A DNA stretch of 64,000 bases from RGIG5952 sp045603485 (GTDB lineage: Bacteria > Verrucomicrobiota > Kiritimatiellia > RFP12 > JAAYLN01), in assembly GCA_045603485.1 (NCBI GenBank), contig JAZUMF010000095.1:17322-81321 (forward strand). Reading direction: 5' to 3'. Under the pieces are notes generated by a model, which was not told where the DNA came from, searched no databases, and saw only the letters and a list, made by a program, of their open reading frames with translations. The position numbers were made by a program, and so were the translations under genes. Shown one piece after another: positions 30,836-39,632 of the stretch. Positions within the stretch are counted from its first letter, which is position 1. Each line of letters begins with the position of its first letter.

Positions 30836-30846
30836 TTTGCTATACT
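30818..30846 (+). promoter_or_regulatory. Probable heparinase-gene promoter, -35 inside the repeat array
   Basis: TTGTCC (30818-30823) belongs to a GGTTGTCCCGG repeat unit. TATACT follows at 30841-30846, exactly 17 bases on. It lies 34 bases before the start codon. Confidence 0.45.
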
Positions 30847-30879
30847 TGCTAAAGCGTTGTTTCACAATTTAAGGGTATA

Positions 30880-32646
30880 ATGATGAACTCTAATTTTCCT
30901 GAAATCACAAAGATTCTTTCTGCTGTTGCAAAAGGCTCCCTTGACAATGTCCTCAAGGGGGCAAAAAATCCTGCCGCATTCCAAAGGCATCCTGAGGCAG
31001 TCCGTCTGCTGGAAGAGAAGACAAAAGAGTTTCTTTCAGAGCCGATAACTCCTCTGCCGTGGACACGCTTCAGGCTTTTCGAGGATAATGGAAACAGATC
31101 GGAGTATGAAAATCCAAAAAACCGCAGACGGGTGAGATTGATATGTTTACAGAATCTGATTCTTGCAAGTGAAAATCCCGACAAATCGCTTGACGATGAA
31201 TTAAATGACATATTGTGGGCTACTTGCGATGAATACACATGGGTTCTGCCGGCTCATATCTGGACCAATACCGGCAGACCCGCCGATATTCAGTTGGATC
31301 TCGGCTCGTGCAGCACGGCATTTTTAATCGCCGAAGCCCTTTTTCTTTTAAAGGATCATATTGACCCGCGCGTCGCAGAGCGATGCCGCAAAGAGCTGAG
31401 GAGGCGCATTCTTGACAGCTTCCTTGGCCCATATAAACGCGATTGGTGGGAGCGTGGCGAAAACAACTGGGGTGCAGTTTGTGCAGGCTATCTCGGCATC
31501 GTATTTCTTTATGAGGAAAAGAACTTGGAAAAGCTCAACACGGCGTTGCCGCGCCTGATTAAAACTCTGGACAATTATCTCTTTTCATTCCCCGAAGACG
31601 GCTCTTGCATTGAGGGTGCCGCATATTGGGAATATGGTCTTAGCCATTTTGCCATCTTTGCCGATTTCCTGCGTGAATACACCAACGGAGAAATCAACCT
31701 TTTTGCGAATCCTTCTCTAAAGAAGATTGGGCTTTTTTATCAGCGCGTTCTTTTGACTGATACCCGTACCGCCAGTTTTTCGGACTGCAAACGCTTCCGC
31801 TTAAACTCATTTGGCTTTATGTCAAAGCTCGCGGAGCAGGTTAAGGGTGTTGCAAAGCCTGACGGAAGGCTCAGGCAGGATCCCATAACCCACCCATCAC
31901 CGATATTCTCCATTCGTGATTTCCTGTGGACCGATCCAAGTCAAGAGGCAACTCCTCTGGAGGATGCTGTTGAGTATTTTCCAAATACCCAAATGCTTGT
32001 CGTCAGAAAGTCTCCCTTTGCTTTCGGCGCGATATTCGGCACAAACCACGCACCACACAACCACAATGACATCGGCTCTTTTATCTTAATCCACAATAAT
32101 GATGAAGGGCCCATGGATTTGGGGCAGGGCAACTATAACAAGCAAAACTTCAACCATGAGCGTTATACTATTTTGAATAACGGCTCACAGGGGCATAGTG
32201 TCCCGATTGTCGACGGCAACTATCAAAAGTACGGCGCGGAATTTGTTTCAACGGATGTGACGCTTAAAGAGGAGGGCGATACTGTCACCTACTCCGGCGA
32301 TATTGCACGAGCCTATCCTACCGATGCCCTTACCAAGCTTCTCCGCACATTTACGGTGCAGAGCGACAAGGCTATTACGGAAGTTAAGGACGATTTTGTC
32401 TACAATGGAGAGGCGAAGCCGATCGTTGAGCGTTTTGTCGGCTTTGCCAAGCCTGAAATTGTAAAGCCCGGTCTGGTCACTTTTGGTCCCTTTGAAATGA
32501 CATTTAATCCTCTTTATCCCGCCACAGTCAAGGTTGAATCTATGACGCACCTCGGTGGAATTACAAAGGAAGATGTCTATCTTCTTGATATCGAGCTTCC
32601 ATTGGGAGAAGAGTCTTTTACAGCACAATTTGCTCCAAAGCAATGA
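30880..32646 (+). CDS. Heparinase II/III-like polysaccharide lyase
   Basis: 588 residues, no signal peptide. An alpha-toroid N-terminal half with NNWGAVCAGYLG (195-206) and AAYWEYGLSHF (247-257) carries the conserved Asn and Tyr of the family. A beta-sandwich half follows with NHAPHNHNDIGSF near 385, whose histidines match the metal/catalytic site. Such enzymes cut acidic polysaccharides (heparin, alginate or other uronates) by beta-elimination. Cytoplasmic location suggests action on imported oligosaccharides, although export by another route cannot be excluded. ATGs at 30880 and 30883 are both possible, with AAGGG upstream. The stop overlaps the dprA start (ATGA), so dprA is co-translated. 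Confidence 0.85.
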   Translation: MMNSNFPEITKILSAVAKGSLDNVLKGAKNPAAFQRHPEAVRLLEEKTKEFLSEPITPLPWTRFRLFEDNGNRSEYENPKNRRRVRLICLQNLILASENPDKSLDDELNDILWATCDEYTWVLPAHIWTNTGRPADIQLDLGSCSTAFLIAEALFLLKDHIDPRVAERCRKELRRRILDSFLGPYKRDWWERGENNWGAVCAGYLGIVFLYEEKNLEKLNTALPRLIKTLDNYLFSFPEDGSCIEGAAYWEYGLSHFAIFADFLREYTNGEINLFANPSLKKIGLFYQRVLLTDTRTASFSDCKRFRLNSFGFMSKLAEQVKGVAKPDGRLRQDPITHPSPIFSIRDFLWTDPSQEATPLEDAVEYFPNTQMLVVRKSPFAFGAIFGTNHAPHNHNDIGSFILIHNNDEGPMDLGQGNYNKQNFNHERYTILNNGSQGHSVPIVDGNYQKYGAEFVSTDVTLKEEGDTVTYSGDIARAYPTDALTKLLRTFTVQSDKAITEVKDDFVYNGEAKPIVERFVGFAKPEIVKPGLVTFGPFEMTFNPLYPATVKVESMTHLGGITKEDVYLLDIELPLGEESFTAQFAPKQ

Positions 32647-33755
32647 TTTCTGAACATCAAGCCTTAATAGCCCTTAATCTTGTTCCCAGCATCGGCGCCA
32701 TAACGGTTAAGCGACTTGTCGAGAGATTCGGCAGTGCCGCCGATGCTTTATCGGCATCTGAGGAGGAGCTTGCTTCATGCTATGGAATAAGCAAGGCGCG
32801 CGCTGAAGTCTACGCTAAGGCCTTTAGCTCGGTTGACCCTGTCAAGGAGGAGGATAATGCCAAGAAGCTCGGCATTGAGATTGTCAGCCAGGTATCGCCG
32901 CTCTACCCTTCTCTTCTTAAGGAAATTCACGATCCTCCTCTCGTATTGTATTGCTATGGCGATTTAGAGGCTTTTAAGCCGACAGGACTTGCGGTAATAG
33001 GTACTCGCACGCCATCTGCATACGGCCGGGAAATGGCTGAACGATTTGCCTATCGTGTCGCTATGGCCGGATATGTGATCGTCAGCGGAATGGCGGCAGG
33101 CATCGATACTGCAGCTCATTTGGGCGCGCTAAAGGCCAATGGCAGAACGATTGGGGTATTGGGCGGTGCGATAAACTGTTTTTATCCTAAGGAAAACAAG
33201 GAGCTTGCAAAGCAGATTGCAAGAACAGGCGGGCTTATCATTAGCGAGTATCCGCTGGGGCGGCAGCCTGACCGCCACACTTTCCCGATGAGGAATCGTA
33301 TCGTAAGCGGCATTACGCAGGGCACTCTGGTTGTTGAAGCCGCCTTTAAAAGCGGTTCGCTGATAACGGCAGATCAAGCTCTTGAGCAGGGTCGGGCGGT
33401 TATGGCTATCCCCGGGCGTATCGACACTCCGCTTTCGCAGGGTACAAACAATCTTATAAAAAATGGGGCAAAGATTATCCTTGACCCTAAGGATGTTATC
33501 GACGAGCTTGGCGCACTTCATTTTGGCAATGAGCCGGCACCTTCTCTGGAGCCATCTCCTAAACCGGCTCCTCGCATTCCTTTGTCATCGGAGGAGCAAG
33601 CCTTGCTGAATGCGATGGAGGACGGCGATAATCTTATTGACGATGTTATTCGCAGGTCTACGATTGATGCCGGAAAGGCAAATGGGCTTTTGATAACACT
33701 TCAATTGAAAAATCTTGTCAAAATTCTTCCCGGCGGCTGGGTCACAAGGAAATAA
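32643..33755 (+). CDS. dprA: DNA processing protein DprA
   Basis: Binds incoming single-stranded DNA and loads RecA during natural transformation. 370 residues: an N-terminal helix-hairpin-helix-like part (LVPSIGAITVKRLVERFG), a Rossmann-like core with IGTRTPSAYG, SGMAAGIDTAAH, GVLGGAINCFYP and FPMRNRIVSG, and a C-terminal winged helix (from about 315, LSSEEQALLNAM). Starts with ATG overlapping the upstream stop by four bases. No other competence gene is in the window. Confidence 0.96.
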   Translation: MISEHQALIALNLVPSIGAITVKRLVERFGSAADALSASEEELASCYGISKARAEVYAKAFSSVDPVKEEDNAKKLGIEIVSQVSPLYPSLLKEIHDPPLVLYCYGDLEAFKPTGLAVIGTRTPSAYGREMAERFAYRVAMAGYVIVSGMAAGIDTAAHLGALKANGRTIGVLGGAINCFYPKENKELAKQIARTGGLIISEYPLGRQPDRHTFPMRNRIVSGITQGTLVVEAAFKSGSLITADQALEQGRAVMAIPGRIDTPLSQGTNNLIKNGAKIILDPKDVIDELGALHFGNEPAPSLEPSPKPAPRIPLSSEEQALLNAMEDGDNLIDDVIRRSTIDAGKANGLLITLQLKNLVKILPGGWVTRK

Positions 33756-33865
33756 GGCTATCTGTTTTGCTATGCAGCTGCAATCCGCAATATCTGACGG
33801 CCGTTGGGGCTGCTGTATCATAAACTGCCGAATAGAGGATATTTACCGGCGAACGACACAAAAAC

Positions 33866-33894
33866 TTGCCATTTAGCATATAACATTGTAAAAT
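33866..33894 (+). promoter_or_regulatory. Promoter upstream of fabF
   Basis: TTGCCA (33866-33871), 17 bases, TAAAAT (33889-33894), in the 158-base gap after dprA; 20 bases before the chosen start codon. Confidence 0.5.
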
Positions 33895-33913
33895 AGTAAT
33901 GGAGTTTCTTATT

Positions 33914-35164
33914 ATGAATAATAAAAGAATTGTTATCACCGGTCTCGGTACTGTGAACCCTATTGGCAACAATGTTGATGACACATGGAGCGGCATTCGG
34001 GCTGGCAAATGTGGCATAGGTCCTATTACCCAATTTGACACTACCGATTTTGATGTCAAGATTGCGGCGGAAGTCAAGGACTTTGATCCTGGGCAGTGGA
34101 TGGATCCCAAAAATGCCCGCAAGATGGCTCGTTTTGCGCAATTTGCCGTTGCGGCGTCTAAACAGGCATACGATGACGCCAATCTGGCATCGGCTGGCTA
34201 TGACCCCACCCGTATCGGCATCTGCATCGGCAACGGCATCGGTGGCTTTGAAGTTCTTGAGGCATCGATGAAGAGATACTTCGAGGGCGGACCTCGTAAG
34301 ATTCTTCCTCTTACTATCCCTGAGATTATCTCAAACGAGGGCCCTGCCAATGTCGCCAAGGAATTAGGCATTAAGGGCTTCGCTCTCTCTATGATGACCG
34401 CCTGCACATCTGGCGCAGACGCCATTGGCCACGCTTTGGATATGCTTCGTTGCGGCAGATGCGATGTCTGTCTCGCTGGCGGAACCGAGTCATGTCTTGT
34501 CGGCATTCCTGTTGCGGGATTCTCAATTCTCCACGCTTTGAGCACCCGTAATGACGCTCCTGAAAAGGCTTGCCGCCCATTTGACAAGGATCGTGACGGC
34601 TTTATCATGGGTGAGGGTGCCGCTGTTCTTATTCTTGAGGAGTATGAGCATGCGAAGGCTCGCGGCGCCAAGATTTACGCTGAACTCGCCGGTTACGGTT
34701 TAACCTGCGACGCATACCACTTGACCGCTCCCGATCCATCCGGCGAGCAGGGTGTTCGTGCTATCCGTCTCGCTCTTGAGGATGCCAATGTCAAGCCTGA
34801 GGAGGTTCAGTACTACAATGCTCACGGTACCTCCACGCCTATGAACGACCCTCTTGAGACTAAGATGGTCAAGGAGGCGTTTGGCGAGCATGCCTACAAG
34901 ATGAAGGTTTCATCGACGAAGAGTATGACTGGTCACCTTATCGCGGCTTCCGGCTCGCTTGAGGCTTTGATTTGCGCTCTTGCCATCCAAAACAGCTTCT
35001 ATCCTCCGACGATCAACCTCGATAATCCTGATGTCGAAGCCGGCTGCGATTTGGACTATGTGGCTAACAAGGGCGTCGAGGGCGAAATCGATATCGCCGT
35101 CTCCGGCTCGCTCGGCTTTGGCGGTCACAATGGCGTGTTGGTCTTACGCAAGGTACGCGACTAG
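33914..35164 (+). CDS. fabF: Beta-ketoacyl-ACP synthase II
   Basis: Condenses malonyl-ACP with acyl-ACP in fatty acid elongation (cytoplasm). 416 residues from the ATG at 33914, chosen because TGGAG sits 9 bases upstream; an ATG at 33899 would place the start inside that site. The active-site triad is intact: C164 in TACTSGADA, and histidines in YNAHGTSTPMND (near 305) and STKSMTGHLIAASG (near 340). It is followed two bases later by a FabZ-like gene, a natural pairing; no ACP gene is in the window. Confidence 0.95.
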   Translation: MNNKRIVITGLGTVNPIGNNVDDTWSGIRAGKCGIGPITQFDTTDFDVKIAAEVKDFDPGQWMDPKNARKMARFAQFAVAASKQAYDDANLASAGYDPTRIGICIGNGIGGFEVLEASMKRYFEGGPRKILPLTIPEIISNEGPANVAKELGIKGFALSMMTACTSGADAIGHALDMLRCGRCDVCLAGGTESCLVGIPVAGFSILHALSTRNDAPEKACRPFDKDRDGFIMGEGAAVLILEEYEHAKARGAKIYAELAGYGLTCDAYHLTAPDPSGEQGVRAIRLALEDANVKPEEVQYYNAHGTSTPMNDPLETKMVKEAFGEHAYKMKVSSTKSMTGHLIAASGSLEALICALAIQNSFYPPTINLDNPDVEAGCDLDYVANKGVEGEIDIAVSGSLGFGGHNGVLVLRKVRD

Positions 35165-35166
35165 GA

Positions 35167-35595
35167 ATGCCTACAGCCTTGGAGAATTATTTGCCGCATC
35201 GGCCGCCGTTTCTTTTTGTCAACGAGGTCGATGCGACAGACGACGGGAAGCGGATTACGGGCCACTACACCTTTACGGAGGATAATTTCTTTTTTGCCGG
35301 CCATTTCCCCGGTAATCCTGTCGTTCCCGGCGTGATATTGGTTGAAACACTCGCACAATGCGGCGGGGCCGGCTTAAGCGTAGCCAAATGCGTCCCTGAT
35401 GGTGTTGTCTATACTTTGGCTTCGATAGATGAGGTTAAATTTCACCGTATAGTGAGGCCTAATGAGCGGTTGGATATTGAAGTCGAGACTCTTCGTCTAA
35501 AAAAATCAATCGTTCAGCAGGAAGGAAAGGGCTATGTCAACGGTGAGCTCGCTCTCTCGGCAAAATGGCTTAGCGCTTTTTCGGTTAAATCGTAG
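35167..35595 (+). CDS. fabZ: FabZ-like 3-hydroxyacyl-ACP dehydratase
   Basis: 142-residue hot-dog fold protein. The catalytic histidine and glutamate are present: H46 in GHFPGNPVVPG and E60 in VETLAQ. The N-terminal LPHRPPFLFVNEV is the family start motif. It dehydrates 3-hydroxyacyl-ACP during fatty acid synthesis. It begins two bases after fabF, so translation is probably coupled. As some FabA/FabZ relatives work in specialised lipid pathways, the housekeeping role is likely but not proved; a second fabZ elsewhere in the genome would change this. Confidence 0.88.
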   Translation: MPTALENYLPHRPPFLFVNEVDATDDGKRITGHYTFTEDNFFFAGHFPGNPVVPGVILVETLAQCGGAGLSVAKCVPDGVVYTLASIDEVKFHRIVRPNERLDIEVETLRLKKSIVQQEGKGYVNGELALSAKWLSAFSVKS

Positions 35596-35597
35596 CA

Positions 35598-36521
35598 ATG
35601 GCTTTCGTAATCCACAAATCTAAAGCACCGGCGGCACCAAAGGTTGTTCTTCGCAGTTCAAAGGCTGCGAAGGAGCGGCATGCCGAATCTGCGGCGGACC
35701 AAAGCACCGCGCCCGCCAGTTTGGGTGTAAGCAATCCTCTGGAACGCTACCGTTTAGATTGCGTCATTGGAGAGGGTGGAACCGGGCAAGTTCTTAAGGC
35801 CTACGACCAACTTCTCGAAATGGATGTCGCCATTAAGATTCTGGCGCCCTGTCTGGTCAATGACCCCGAGGCTTTGCAGGCATTGAAGGCCGAAGCGCGC
35901 ATTACCTTAAGTCTTATTCATAATCATATTCTTCGCATCTACAACCTTGAGCGAAGCGGGGATAAATACCTTTTGATTATGGAGTACCTTAGCGGCAAGA
36001 CTATCGGGGAACTGCTCTTAGAAAATCCTTCCGGCTTTGAGCCAAACTTTGTCGCATCGGCTATTACCGTAATTGCCGACGCTATAGGATATGCTCACAG
36101 GCACGGCGTCCTTCACAAGGACTTGACCCCAAGTAATATTTTCTTTACCGACGACGGAGTAATCAAGGTCATCGATTTCGGCTTGGCTTCTGTCGTGGGA
36201 GCCTCTTCGATGGTTGGCGACGACTCCATCATTGGCACCCCTGCCTATATGAGTCCAGAGCAGCTGCGAGGCGAGGTTCTAGATGTCGGCTCGGATATTT
36301 ATTCGGCTGGCGTACTTGCATATCAGATGCTTACGGGGCATGTAATCGCCCCTGACGCCACCATTGAGGATATGGCATTCCGACCGCACGAACCTATTGC
36401 CGACATCACTCCCGGCGTGGCTTCAGTTATCAATACGGCGACAGCCTTCAGCCCTGCGGATCGATATTCCGCAATCGGGGAGTTTGCGGCCGCTTTGAGT
36501 TCGGCAATTTCTTCTTTGTGA
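35598..36521 (+). CDS. Cytoplasmic Ser/Thr protein kinase (Hanks type)
   Basis: 307 residues. After a low-complexity 45-residue tail rich in Ala/Lys/Ser comes a complete kinase domain: glycine loop GEGGTGQV (58-65), K80 in VAIK, E99, HKDLTPSN (HRD variant, 173-180), DFG 193-195 and GTPAYMSPEQ. The domain runs to the C-terminus, with no transmembrane or sensor part, unlike PknB types. It is two bases after fabZ and 35 before hexokinase, in one rightward transcript. Partners are unknown; control of lipid or sugar metabolism is a guess from the neighbours. Confidence 0.9.
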   Translation: MAFVIHKSKAPAAPKVVLRSSKAAKERHAESAADQSTAPASLGVSNPLERYRLDCVIGEGGTGQVLKAYDQLLEMDVAIKILAPCLVNDPEALQALKAEARITLSLIHNHILRIYNLERSGDKYLLIMEYLSGKTIGELLLENPSGFEPNFVASAITVIADAIGYAHRHGVLHKDLTPSNIFFTDDGVIKVIDFGLASVVGASSMVGDDSIIGTPAYMSPEQLRGEVLDVGSDIYSAGVLAYQMLTGHVIAPDATIEDMAFRPHEPIADITPGVASVINTATAFSPADRYSAIGEFAAALSSAISSL

Positions 36522-36556
36522 TTTGGTTTACTAACAACAACACTACGAGGTATAAC

Positions 36557-37840
36557 ATGGTTAAGAGTTTCTTGAAAAAGCATGGTTTCGACCTTTCTTC
36601 AATTGATTTGGAGGCGCTTCTCGCATCCTTCGCAGCTGAAATGGATGCCGGTCTTGCAGGAGGCAAAAGCTCACTTGCGATGATTCCGTCGTTCTTGACT
36701 ACAGAGGGCAAAATCCCTGTCGGCAGAAGTGTTGCCGTCATTGACGCCGGCGGAACAAATCTCCGCGTCTGCACAGTTTCTTTCGATGCCGCCGGGCGCC
36801 CGGAAATCTCAAACTTCTCAAAATATGCGATGCCTGGCGTTGACAAGGAGGTTTCAGCCGACGAATTTTTCTCGCTTCTTGCCGAATATGCCGCGCCGGT
36901 CTTGAAGTATGCCGACGATATCGGCTTCTGCTTCTCCTACGCCTGTGAAATCACACCCGACTGCGATGGCAGGCTTCTCCATTGGTCAAAGCAGATCAAG
37001 GCTCCCGAGGTCGTTGGCCGCCTGGTTGGCTCAGAGCTTCGCGCAAAGCTTGAGCCTATGGGATTTAAGGGCAAAATCACAGTCCTTAATGACACTGTCG
37101 CAACTCTATTGGCCGGTGTTTCAGCTGGTATTGCCCGCCCCTATTCCGCCTATGTCGGCGTTATTCTCGGTACAGGCACCAATACCGCGACAGTTGTATC
37201 AAACGACTCTATCACAAAATGCCCCGACCTTCCACAGGGCTCAATGATTATCAATATGGAAACCGGCGATTTCGACCCGGTTCCGATGACTGAATTTGAC
37301 GAGCGCCTCCACTCTCGCACGCTCGACCCCGGTAAGTTCCGCTTTGAAAAGCAGATTTCAGGCGGTTACCTCGGCGACCTTGGACTCGCATTCCTTCAAA
37401 TGGCGGCTGAGGATGGGCTCTTCTCAGAGGGAGCCGCAAAGGGTATTCTCGCACTTGAAGCGTTGGAGAACAAAGATTTGGATAATTTCTGCGACGATCC
37501 GTCAGTTACCGGCAATGCGCTTTCCGAACTTGACCTTACCGATGATGACCGCCGCACGATTCAGGAAATCGGCGAAGCGGTATATACACGAGCTGCAATT
37601 CTCTCCGCTGTAAATGTCGCTGCCGGCGTTATCCGCTCTGGTGGCGGCAAGGATTCTCTCGCTCCTGTCTGCGTCAATATCGACGGTTCAACATATTATC
37701 GCACCCGCACCGCCGAATTCAAGTCCCGCACTGAAGAGGTCGTCCGTTCGCTTCTTGAGCCACGGGGCATCACCTATCGTGCTGTAAACATTCCCGATTC
37801 GCCGGTTATCGGAGCCGCCGTCGCCGGTCTTACCCGATAG
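36557..37840 (+). CDS. Hexokinase (eukaryotic-type fold)
   Basis: Phosphorylates glucose or another hexose at C6 with ATP. 427 residues from the ATG at 36557 (ACGAGG upstream); an open extension to 36518 overlaps the kinase gene and is not used. Phosphate-1 motif DAGGTNLR at 63-70, catalytic D179 in LNDTVATLLAG, and GTGTN at 205-209. The two-domain hexokinase_1/_2 layout, not ROK, is somewhat unusual in bacteria but known in PVC and Bacteroidetes. It may feed sugars freed by the glycosidases of this region into glycolysis. Confidence 0.9.
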   Translation: MVKSFLKKHGFDLSSIDLEALLASFAAEMDAGLAGGKSSLAMIPSFLTTEGKIPVGRSVAVIDAGGTNLRVCTVSFDAAGRPEISNFSKYAMPGVDKEVSADEFFSLLAEYAAPVLKYADDIGFCFSYACEITPDCDGRLLHWSKQIKAPEVVGRLVGSELRAKLEPMGFKGKITVLNDTVATLLAGVSAGIARPYSAYVGVILGTGTNTATVVSNDSITKCPDLPQGSMIINMETGDFDPVPMTEFDERLHSRTLDPGKFRFEKQISGGYLGDLGLAFLQMAAEDGLFSEGAAKGILALEALENKDLDNFCDDPSVTGNALSELDLTDDDRRTIQEIGEAVYTRAAILSAVNVAAGVIRSGGGKDSLAPVCVNIDGSTYYRTRTAEFKSRTEEVVRSLLEPRGITYRAVNIPDSPVIGAAVAGLTR

Positions 37841-37861
37841 CAAACAAAGGAGTTATATACA

Positions 37862-38701
37862 ATGTATTCCCTGATAATCAGTTGTAGCGTAGGCGTTGCG
37901 ACATTACTTGTCTTTGGCTTGACCGAATTTGCAAATTGGGTCTGGGCGTCAGTCTGGGGCGTTGTGGCATTTTTAGCCTCAAACGGCATTATCGGTTATT
38001 TTATCGGTAAAAAGATAAAGGCACTGATGATGGAGATGCAAGGCATCATGATGCAGGGGCAGAGGGCTATGCAGGAAAAGACCCAGGCTTGGAGATTCCG
38101 CCCGCCGGGAAGCATCCGTCAGGCGCAAATCGAGCTCCAGAAAATGCAGCACGGCTTTATCGTCAAGGCTCTCGATTTTTCATCGTCGCTTGACAGATTT
38201 AAGGGGTGGAGTCCACTCCTTGGTCGTCAACTTGCGACAATGCGGATGCAGCTCCATTTTCAGGATAAAAACTTTAAGGAGGTCGATGCGCTCCTCCCTA
38301 AGTGCTTGATTATCGATCCAATGACCAGCGCAATCGTAATTGCCCGTTTGTATATGCGCGATGGCTATACCCACGAAAAAGACAAGAAGGGCAATGATAT
38401 GCCCAATGCGATAGATAAGCATTTTTCAAAGGGCATTGCACGCCTCCGTTACGGACAGGGCGCACTGCTTTACGGACTCTACGCGTGGATTAAAATGCAG
38501 AAGAACGATGTTGACGGCGCCTTTGACATTCTCCTTCGCGCTACCAAAAAGATGGAAAACGACTGCATAAAGTACAATATCGATCTCCTTAAAAACAACA
38601 AGCCCAAGCAATTTTCGCTTGCAGGACTCGGTGATGAATGGTATGCTTTAGGGTTAGAAGAGCCTAGAGTGAAGATGCAGCGTCAGCAGCGTCCATTCTA
38701 G
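37862..38701 (+). CDS. Membrane-anchored helical-repeat protein of unknown function
   Basis: 279 residues. Two hydrophobic segments (about 2-21 and 27-48) are followed by a Met/Gln-rich linker (MMEMQGIMMQGQRAMQEK) and a mostly helical, TPR-like cytoplasmic domain (about 85-270) with paired helices such as RQLATMRMQLHFQDKNFKE. It ends in a basic Gln/Arg tail. No enzyme motif is visible. It follows hexokinase by 21 bases (AAGGAG before the ATG) and precedes the glycosyltransferase by 23. I do not recognise the family; a scaffold role for a membrane glycan or lipid pathway would fit the context. Confidence 0.75.
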   Translation: MYSLIISCSVGVATLLVFGLTEFANWVWASVWGVVAFLASNGIIGYFIGKKIKALMMEMQGIMMQGQRAMQEKTQAWRFRPPGSIRQAQIELQKMQHGFIVKALDFSSSLDRFKGWSPLLGRQLATMRMQLHFQDKNFKEVDALLPKCLIIDPMTSAIVIARLYMRDGYTHEKDKKGNDMPNAIDKHFSKGIARLRYGQGALLYGLYAWIKMQKNDVDGAFDILLRATKKMENDCIKYNIDLLKNNKPKQFSLAGLGDEWYALGLEEPRVKMQRQQRPF

Positions 38702-38724
38702 AGCGTCAATTGCAAGGAGAAGAT

Positions 38725-39522
38725 ATGTCCGATCGTATCCCAGAGCAAAAAATTTCAGTGTGCGTCATTTGCGGAAATGAAATCGACAATATCGAGCGTT
38801 GCCTAAAGAGTGTCCAATGGGCAGATGAGGTTGTCGTTCTTGATTCGTTTTCAAATGACGGGACCTTTGAGATAGTCCAAAAATATGCCACAAAGGCATT
38901 GCGCCACGAATGGATGGGATACATTGGACAAAAGAAGCTCGCGGCATCTGAAGCGACACATCCTTGGATTCTCTTCGTTGATGCCGACGAAGAGGTCTCT
39001 GACGGACTTCGTGAAGAAATCGAAAAGACCTTCTCCAAAAAGCTTCCCGAAGATGTCCATGGATTTAACTGCCCTCGCCTGGTCTTTTATCTGGGACGCT
39101 GGATTCGCCATGGTGATTGGTATCCCGACATGAAGCTTCGCCTCTTTTTGCGCGACTTCGGCGAATGTGGCGGAGAGGAGCCTCATGACCGCATCCATGT
39201 TGAAGGCAAAGTCAACAATTTCCGCCATCCTCTCAACCACTATACATACGACAGCATCTCCGATCAGATCAATCAGATCAACAGATTTTCCTCGATTAGC
39301 GCAGAGACCTACCGCAAGACAAAAGTCTCATATTTTATTATGAGCTTTCATGCGCTCTTCAGATTCTTCAGGTGCTACATCATAAAGCGTGGCTTTCTTG
39401 ATGGAATCCCCGGACTCATAGTCGCGGTCAATGTGGCCTTCAGTACCTTTTCAAAGTATGCGAAGCTCTGGGATCTCCAGCGAAGAATCAAAGAAAATCC
39501 CGAAGGTCAACATCGCGGATAG
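38725..39522 (+). CDS. Family 2 glycosyltransferase, lipopolysaccharide core type
   Basis: 265 residues from the ATG at 38725, preceded by AAGGAG. GT-A fold: VCVICGNEIDNIERCLKSV at the start, D40 in VVVLDSFSNDGT, and the DXD-like DADEE at 86-90. The later RLFLRDFGECGGEEPHDRI stretch and a C-terminal amphipathic/hydrophobic part (FIMSFHALFRFFRCYIIKRG) match the KdtX/WaaE-like subfamily that adds a hexose to LPS core sugars at the inner membrane. Last gene of the rightward run; followed by a hairpin. Confidence 0.88.
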   Translation: MSDRIPEQKISVCVICGNEIDNIERCLKSVQWADEVVVLDSFSNDGTFEIVQKYATKALRHEWMGYIGQKKLAASEATHPWILFVDADEEVSDGLREEIEKTFSKKLPEDVHGFNCPRLVFYLGRWIRHGDWYPDMKLRLFLRDFGECGGEEPHDRIHVEGKVNNFRHPLNHYTYDSISDQINQINRFSSISAETYRKTKVSYFIMSFHALFRFFRCYIIKRGFLDGIPGLIVAVNVAFSTFSKYAKLWDLQRRIKENPEGQHRG

Positions 39523-39542
39523 CTTTGCGCCCTCAGAGAGGA

Positions 39543-39561
39543 ATAGCCGAGAGTCGGCTAT
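39543..39561 (+). terminator. Hairpin between convergent operons
   Basis: ATAGCCGA (39543-39550) pairs with TCGGCTAT (39554-39561), three-base loop, followed by ATCCTTTCAT. It lies between the glycosyltransferase gene and the leftward glycan cluster. Confidence 0.55.
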
Positions 39562-39632
39562 ATCCTTTCATCGCTCGTTTGCGGGACAGCAGCCCGCCAT
39601 AGATGCCCGTCCATCGTTTATCGGCACCGCCA

